Below, in pieces: positions 57,901 through 64,000 of a DNA stretch of 64,000 bases. Positions within the stretch are counted from its first letter, which is position 1. Every line of letters starts with the position of its first letter. The notes beneath the pieces are model-generated. The model did no database searches. It was not told the DNA's origin and saw only the letters and a list, made by a program, of their open reading frames with translations. The translations under genes and the position numbers were made by a program. This stretch comes from Agelaius tricolor (taxonomy: Eukaryota > Chordata > Aves > Passeriformes > Icteridae). The DNA is taken from positions 5,692,001 through 5,756,000 of the forward strand of contig JALJCS010000007.1 of assembly GCA_023055355.1 (NCBI GenBank). Direction: 5' to 3'.

Positions 57901-60296
57901 GGACTGTTGCAACACACCTTTATTGTCCTCCTCTGGAACAGCATATTCAGTTCATTTTCCACCCATCCATGCCTGCAAATACATTTCCTATAATTGCTGC
58001 TCTGTCAGATGCGCTGTAATCCGTCCCCTCCTGCGTCAGCTGCATTGTTGTCACCCCCCTCCGATGTCAGGAAAACTGTAATCCTGCTCTTACGTTCCTT
58101 GGGAGCTGCCTCTCTGGCATTTCCAACTGCATCCTGACCCCGAGTCAGGCAGAGCCAGGACACAGAACAAAACCACCCCTTTGTGGACCACGAGTGTAAC
58201 GAGTCCCCTGGCGTTTTGGGTGCGCCCGTGGGTGTTTGGAGCCGAGGGCATTTTACACACTGGGAGGTTGGCACTCCGCAGTCACACTCCAGACAAAGGT
58301 TCCCATTGGAGCTGGGTGTGAGGAGCTCAGCAGAATTTTTTGCGTGGCGTTGAATCATGCATGATGCAGAACATTGGTTCTGCACGTGGGCTGTGATGGA
58401 GGGGAAGAGAGTAAATAACGTTTCAGAGGACAAAGGGTTAGCAAAATTCCTCCTTTGTGCATCCCAGCTGATGAAATGACTCCAGTGAAGCACGAGCAGG
58501 GGAGGTGGGTGGGCTCACAGTTTGTGAGTGGGACACTAAGACAATCTATTTCCAAACGTGCACAGGTGTGTTACGCTCCAGTCCTGGGGCTGAGCAAGAA
58601 CCTATGAACAATAACACATGGGAAATGTCTAATGTGCAATTCTTGGCATAAGCCAGCCCCGAGTTTCCAGGGAAGAAAAGTACAGGGCATATGGCATCTA
58701 AATATATGCCATCATGGATGACAAGAAACATGGAAGAACTTTTTGGATGGGGCTGTTTGTTGACGTCCTGAAAATATCTTTCACAAGACAGATACTGACA
58801 AGACAACTCAAAACCAGATGGTTCTCCAGTGATGGCTTCACAAGAGCTTTAAGTTTGGGGTGAAGTAAGCAGTTTGTGCTACTGGAGCAGATTGATTGTG
58901 ACTCCTCAAATAGGAAACCAGATGTTCCTGCTCCAGCTAGAGCTGCTGTCCTGGTTAGGCAGCTGATACAGCCAGAGAGCACACGGCTTTGTCCTCACTC
59001 TCAGCAGGACATGCTGTCTTCTAGAAGTCTTCCTGTTGCACACTCTGATAATATTTTTGAGTTGGCTGAGACTGTTTCCTCTCTGTCAATACTCGTCACC
59101 TCTCACAAGATCAGTGACACAGATTCTCTTTCCCTGCTTAATTTATGCTTTTCAGCTGGGCAGATGGCTCCCCAGCCTTGTTGGACATACCAGGAGCAAA
59201 CCCTTACAATTGACCTGCCACTGCTCATCTTGGTGGTGAAGATAGGCAGGTGTCTTGGTCTAAAGAAATGCATTTTTAGAAGGTGTTCAAATAATGTGAG
59301 GATGGCAAGATTATATTCTATGGGCATTTATGTTAGAGAATAACACTTCTAGATGCATAAGAGGTAGAGAGTCAGATTAGGAAGAGACCTAGTTATGCAG
59401 AAATTCTCACTGCAAGCAAGGGTGAGAAAGTCAGGAACTGAACTCATCTGAAAATGTTGGTTAGAGGCTTCCATAGGAGCTGAGGTCTGTGACTTGAATT
59501 GCCCCAGTCAGCATGTTCCTACTTTGGTGTGTCGTGTCACTCATGTCAGCAGCAGGGTGTTTTGGGCTGAAAATCTCTAAATTCTCTCATTTGTAATGGA
59601 AGGAGGAAGAGTGTGAAGAAGGAGAGCAAAATGGGCATAGATTTACAGTGGGTTCCAGTGCAAAACCTCTTCTGGTGGGTCTGTGGGAGGACACCCCACC
59701 CTGAAGCTGCAGATGGCACATCCCATCAGGGGGAATGATCTGGGATTGAGGGAACTGGTGTAAAAAGGTGTGGAGTCTGCAAGGCATCCAGATACATCTT
59801 TTTGCTTCACTGTGTGCCAATAAAAACTAACATGATGGCCAAATCTTTCCATAGACTCATCTGTTAATAAGAGATACAAGATAAGAAAGTCAATATATTT
59901 TCATGTTCCTTCCTTTGACAGCACGAAATTATTCTGCTGGTCTGCAATATCAAAGGCAGTCTAACCTGGGATTTGAGGCTTTAGCCTGCTGGCAATATTG
60001 ATAAATATTTTCTTCAGACAAAAAAGTTTCTCACCTTTGAAATCAAAGGGATAAGCTAAAAAGGGATATGTACTTTCTCTGTTAGCAGTAGAAGTACTTT
60101 TGGGAAAAGTGGAATGCTGTTGGGAAAGTGGAATAATCTGCCTTATAGAACATGCATCAAATTGGGTAAATACAAACTTGAAGAATAGTTGGGATAAAGT
60201 ACAGGAAGGAGCAGCACTCATCACCACAAGTAGGATGGGGCTGTGATGAGAACACCTATTACTGCATCTTCACAAGACAGAAAGGTATTCAGAAAC

Positions 60297-60301
<5 letters not shown>

Positions 60302-60327
<26 letters not shown>
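60302..60327. repeat. Poly-T tract (26 bp)
   Basis: An uninterrupted T homopolymer. No adjacent LINE or processed pseudogene body was recognised. Confidence 0.95.
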
Positions 60328-63300
60328 ATGAAATGAGTCTTGTTAAATAACACCACAGCCACGTGAGCATTCAGAGAGAATGTACTCATGCAGCAACATT
60401 TATGGAAAGGAAATACTGCCTTGGGACTCAGAAAAAAAAATGCCAAGGCCAAACCTGAAGGGAAATGAATAGCAAAGGCATTATCAGAGTGCAGTTCACT
60501 GGGTGATCCAGTGCCAGCCACTGAGGCCATTCACTGAGGAATTTCCTGTGATAACAAACTCTCTCTGCATCCAGCTTCATCAGTAGACAGAAAGACAAAT
60601 TCTCTTGGTCACATTGTTAATGCCAAACTGTTTTCCTGGCATTAGAAGAGAGCAGAGTGGAGTTTATGTGCAGCTGTATCACCATGTCCTGACACTGAGG
60701 GAGCAACATTTCTGAACATTAAATATCACCAGGGAGGACAGGGAAACTTTGCAGAAGCATCACCAGCACAGGCTGCTGGCCTTTACAGCCTCATCAGTGA
60801 ATTGTTTTGCATAAAATCCATTAGTGAACACAATAAAAACACAGCGAGCCATAAACCAGTCATCCTAATAAACTAAGCTGAAAAAGGCTGGGTCCTATCC
60901 TGCAAGGAAAGGCAGGAAATTTTCCTCACTGGAGTAGCTGAGAGAGCTGGAGACTTGTGCTGGATGCACAGTGTGTCTTGTTTGACAGGACCTTCCCAGC
61001 CAGAGCTGGTCCACTGGCCATGGATTTAACTCCAAACACTGTCCCAGTGCAGTCCTGGTGTGCTGGATGCTGCTGCACTGGTCTGCCCACAGCTCCTGCA
61101 TCTGTCCCACTGCTGCAATTTTGCTCAAGGTGTCCTTGAGAGGACATTTCACCACACTCCTATCTGGCTCCAGCAGGGCATTCCTACCTGTGACATGGAT
61201 GCCTCCTTGGAATGGCAGACCTCCTCCCAAAAAAAAGATGGAAAGAAAAGGGGAAAAAAGCTTTAAAAGCAAGAAAATCATCAGTGACCCCTGCTGGACA
61301 CAGACACAGGTATTCCTCTTGGGCTTCCCTCTTGCTCAAGTGCCAGTGGAATGTGTGCCTGGCTGAAGCCCTTGGGAGAGGAATAGCAGCTGTCAGACTA
61401 GAACAAACAAACAAACAAACAAAAAAGTGGAAGAAAGTTAAAAGATAAAATTATCTTGTTTACCCTGTTTCTGTGTTTTTCAGAGCTTTATGGAATCTCA
61501 CATTTTGCCCTCCACCTCAAGTGTTGCTGCCCTTTGCCAGCAAGCCCAGAGTGCCCAGCAGCAGGAGCTGCCCCAGGGGAGCCCTTTCCTGGCAGCCCTG
61601 ACCCTTCCCTCCCTGCTGCTCTCTCTGGGGGCTCCATTCACTCCTGCCAAGCATGGCAACCTCTGTGTTTGCCAGCTGCTTCTCCCAGAACAATTCCTTG
61701 CCCTTGTCTCCAGTATCTCCTCACAGCAGGAGGCTTTGCTTAGGCATTGCTGGAAGGGATCCTAAGCTTTCCTTCACATTTTTTAAAGCCAGCTCTGGAT
61801 GTCCAAACAGAAGCAAACCAACTGGTCATTTGTCCCTTCCTCCATCCTTCCTGACCCTGAGGGGAGTCTAAGGGGAAGTGCTGCTCCCAGAGCTCCCAAA
61901 TGGCTCATCTTTGTCTCCCTGGCCGATGCAGTCGATTATCCTTGAAAGCCCTCGCAGCTGTCGAGTCTTTCATTCGCTCTGGAGCCAGCAGGGTTGGTGT
62001 GCTCCAGGTTCCAAAATAGTTTAGGACAACTGCATCCTGTCCACCTAAAAGTGCCCAGCAGGTTCTCGTGGATGGCCCCCAGTAGCTGCTCAGTGTTTCC
62101 ATGTGCTGTGTAACAACAGCTGGATTTCCAAAGGGGAGAAGGGGTTCCTGTAGCGTGGACAGTTGTCTCAAGTGCCTTGGAAAGGAACACACTCTCTGTC
62201 CTGCATGGACTGAAAATGCCCTCAGCCAGTGCTAAACATGCCAAAACCATAATTACCTCATCTCCCCAGTTCTCCTGGAATCACTGAGGGCTGGTTTTTA
62301 TAGGTGATAATGGCAGTGCAGCTGCTTCTGATGTCTCCATTCCTTGAATCCAAAGAAATCCCCTACCTGCTGTGGAATTGTGTGCTAACTGCAGTGTATT
62401 CTGCCTGATTTGAGGCCTCTGGGCTTCTGTCTGCAGCACCATCCTGTGTTCAGAGGTAATGGAAGAAGGTGGACATCCCCACCAGGGAACAGATTGTGGT
62501 GGTGTGATCTTCAGTTTCCAAAGCTGCAGCGCCTGTCTGCGTAAGCAGCCCCACGCAGGCAGCTGAGCGGTGCAGCCTCATTATTCACCCTGCTAAAAAG
62601 ATGAAGTGCCTGCAAAATCTGGCAGAGTGTGTGCACAGGATTTGGACAAGTTCTGGTAGAGCTCTGGGGACCCTCACAGAGTGGATGTGGTGAGCCTGGA
62701 GAGCACTGCCTGCCCAGCCACTGGGTTTGATGTTCTGCGCAGCGACCAGAGTTGGGTTTTGACTTCAATTAATCTGTGCACAAAAAGAAAACAAACAGAA
62801 GACTTTGCATCATGGACACTTTTTACCTCTCTGGCCAATGTGATCCAGCATTCTCCTCCCTCCTTTCCCAGCTCCTGAGGAAAGAGCCTTTATGTCAAGC
62901 AGTCATGTCACCACAAAGATGTGTTTGCCAGGTCAGTAAACAGCAGTGATACAGGAATCTGCAAACAGGCTGAATTTCTGCTTTAATGACTAGAGAGCTT
63001 GAACAAACACAGAAGAACAGTATGAGCTCTCTGCTTCCACCTCAACCCCAACATCAAAGGCTCTACTGGCTCAAGGGACTGACACAGATGTTTTGGGGAG
63101 GAACATCCTTTTTTGCCTCTTCTCCACGAAAGAGTCAGTCATGAAGGAGACTGATTCATGAATCAGCCTGCCCTGACACACAGTCTGTGCAGAGGGAACC
63201 AGTGTCTCAGTCCTAGGTTGTGTGGAGGAGCCCAGTGCAGTGAATGAGCCCCAGATGGGTGCTCACAGGTCACCTGCATTACCAGGTGAGGAAGGGCATG

Positions 63301-63451
63301 CACACCTGCCAGTCTGTGCTGCTGGCTCACACTGGGGCTCTGTTTTGGGCTGCTCCAGCTGGGTGTCTCCAACCCAGGTCTGCTTGAAAGGGGCCTGATT
63401 CTGCACAGTGGAAAAATGACTGAGCAAGTGCTCCATAAAATCAGTTTGTGG

Positions 63452-63573
63452 CTTTTTTTTTGTTTGTTTTGTGGAGGGTTTTTTTAATGAGATTTTGGTT
63501 TTGGTTATGTTTTTGTTTTGGTTTGGGGTTTTTTGTTTGTTTGTTTTGGGTTGTTTTTTTTTGGGGGGGGGGG
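63452..63573. repeat. T/G-rich low-complexity tract ending in G12
   Basis: This is an irregular TTTGTTTG, GGTTTTGG mixture about 120 bp long, ending in a run of about 12 Gs. Only the plus strand carries the Gs, so there is strong strand asymmetry. Confidence 0.9.
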
Positions 63574-64000
63574 CCAGTATGAGTGCCACAGGGGCTCAGG
63601 TGCTCTCACTAGCTGAAAAATACCCAGTTTTCAGGGTCTGGCCCCTGGGATGTGATGCACATCCCAGAGAACATCCTTACTGACTCAGCAGACCCAGCAG
63701 TGCCTGCTGACTTCCCCTCCCCTGCACACGAGGCGTGTTTAATGACTGCTTTGTGTTAAACAGTGAAAATGAATGCTTCCCTGATAATTGCTCTCAGGAA
63801 GGAGTAACATTATAGTCAAGGCATCCTGCAGGAACACCATGAGTCAAAGGAGAGGTAATTCCAAGACAATCTTGCTGTTAGCTGGGGTCCAAGCTGTGCA
63901 GATCCTGTGCAGCTCTGAGCAGACAGAACCCAGTGGGGCTGTAATTTTGAATCTGTCATCCATTATTTTCCCTTTTTTGTACAAAGTTTTTCCTGGTCTG

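Larger units (their letters stand above)
52886..64000. other. Intergenic flank upstream of SIK1, no gene recognised
   Basis: There is no exon-like frame or RNA gene. Contents I can name are simple repeats at 53441-53470, 54895-54918, 60302-60327 and 63452-63573. The stretch at about 57,660-58,080 has a non-repeat composition with retained CpGs and could be a conserved regulatory element. That needs alignment to decide. Confidence 0.4.

Overview
The window looks like nuclear DNA of a bird. Three things support this: at least ten CR1 LINE fragments (several ending in the ATTCTGTG-type 3' terminal repeat), a solo endogenous-retrovirus LTR of a kind common in bird genomes, and one spliced vertebrate gene whose protein reads as salt-inducible kinase 1 (SIK1). 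A neoavian or passerine source is my guess from the LTR type, not something the sequence proves.

Layout. Positions 1-37,200 are gene-poor. They hold a 61-bp minisatellite (1,981-2,960), an LTR that carries its own internal nine-copy 50-bp array (about 3,846-4,768), scattered CR1 pieces, a pair of duplicated 96-bp segments near 26.7 and 28.0 kb, a small CpG-rich patch near 22.7 kb, and a decayed older CR1 copy (33.77-34.74 kb). I found no coding exon there. SIK1 fills about 37.2-50.2 kb on the minus strand. I resolved thirteen coding exons with GT-AG junctions and consistent phase, totalling 2,415 bp (804 residues plus stop). The 3' UTR is probably about 2.6 kb. Upstream lies a CpG island (about 49.98-51.33 kb) with two perfect palindromic CREs, a five-copy GC-rich minisatellite just 5' of the start codon, and then a microsatellite and two CR1 elements (51.5-52.9 kb). 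From 52.9 to 64.0 kb I see no genes, only simple repeats and unique sequence.

How it works together. SIK1 is a cAMP-inducible AMPK-related kinase that restrains CREB signalling by phosphorylating CRTC coactivators. Perfect CREs upstream of the start codon and in intron 2 fit that negative feedback loop. The LKB1-target activation-loop threonine, the UBA region, both PKA-type RRxS/T sites and the basic nuclear-localisation region are all intact, so the locus looks functional.

I found no evidence of a new multi-gene system. The most interesting points are the leader minisatellite that would multiply an identical tiny upstream ORF, the internal repeat expansion in the LTR, the coding AGC repeat in SIK1, and the unexplained 96-bp duplication.
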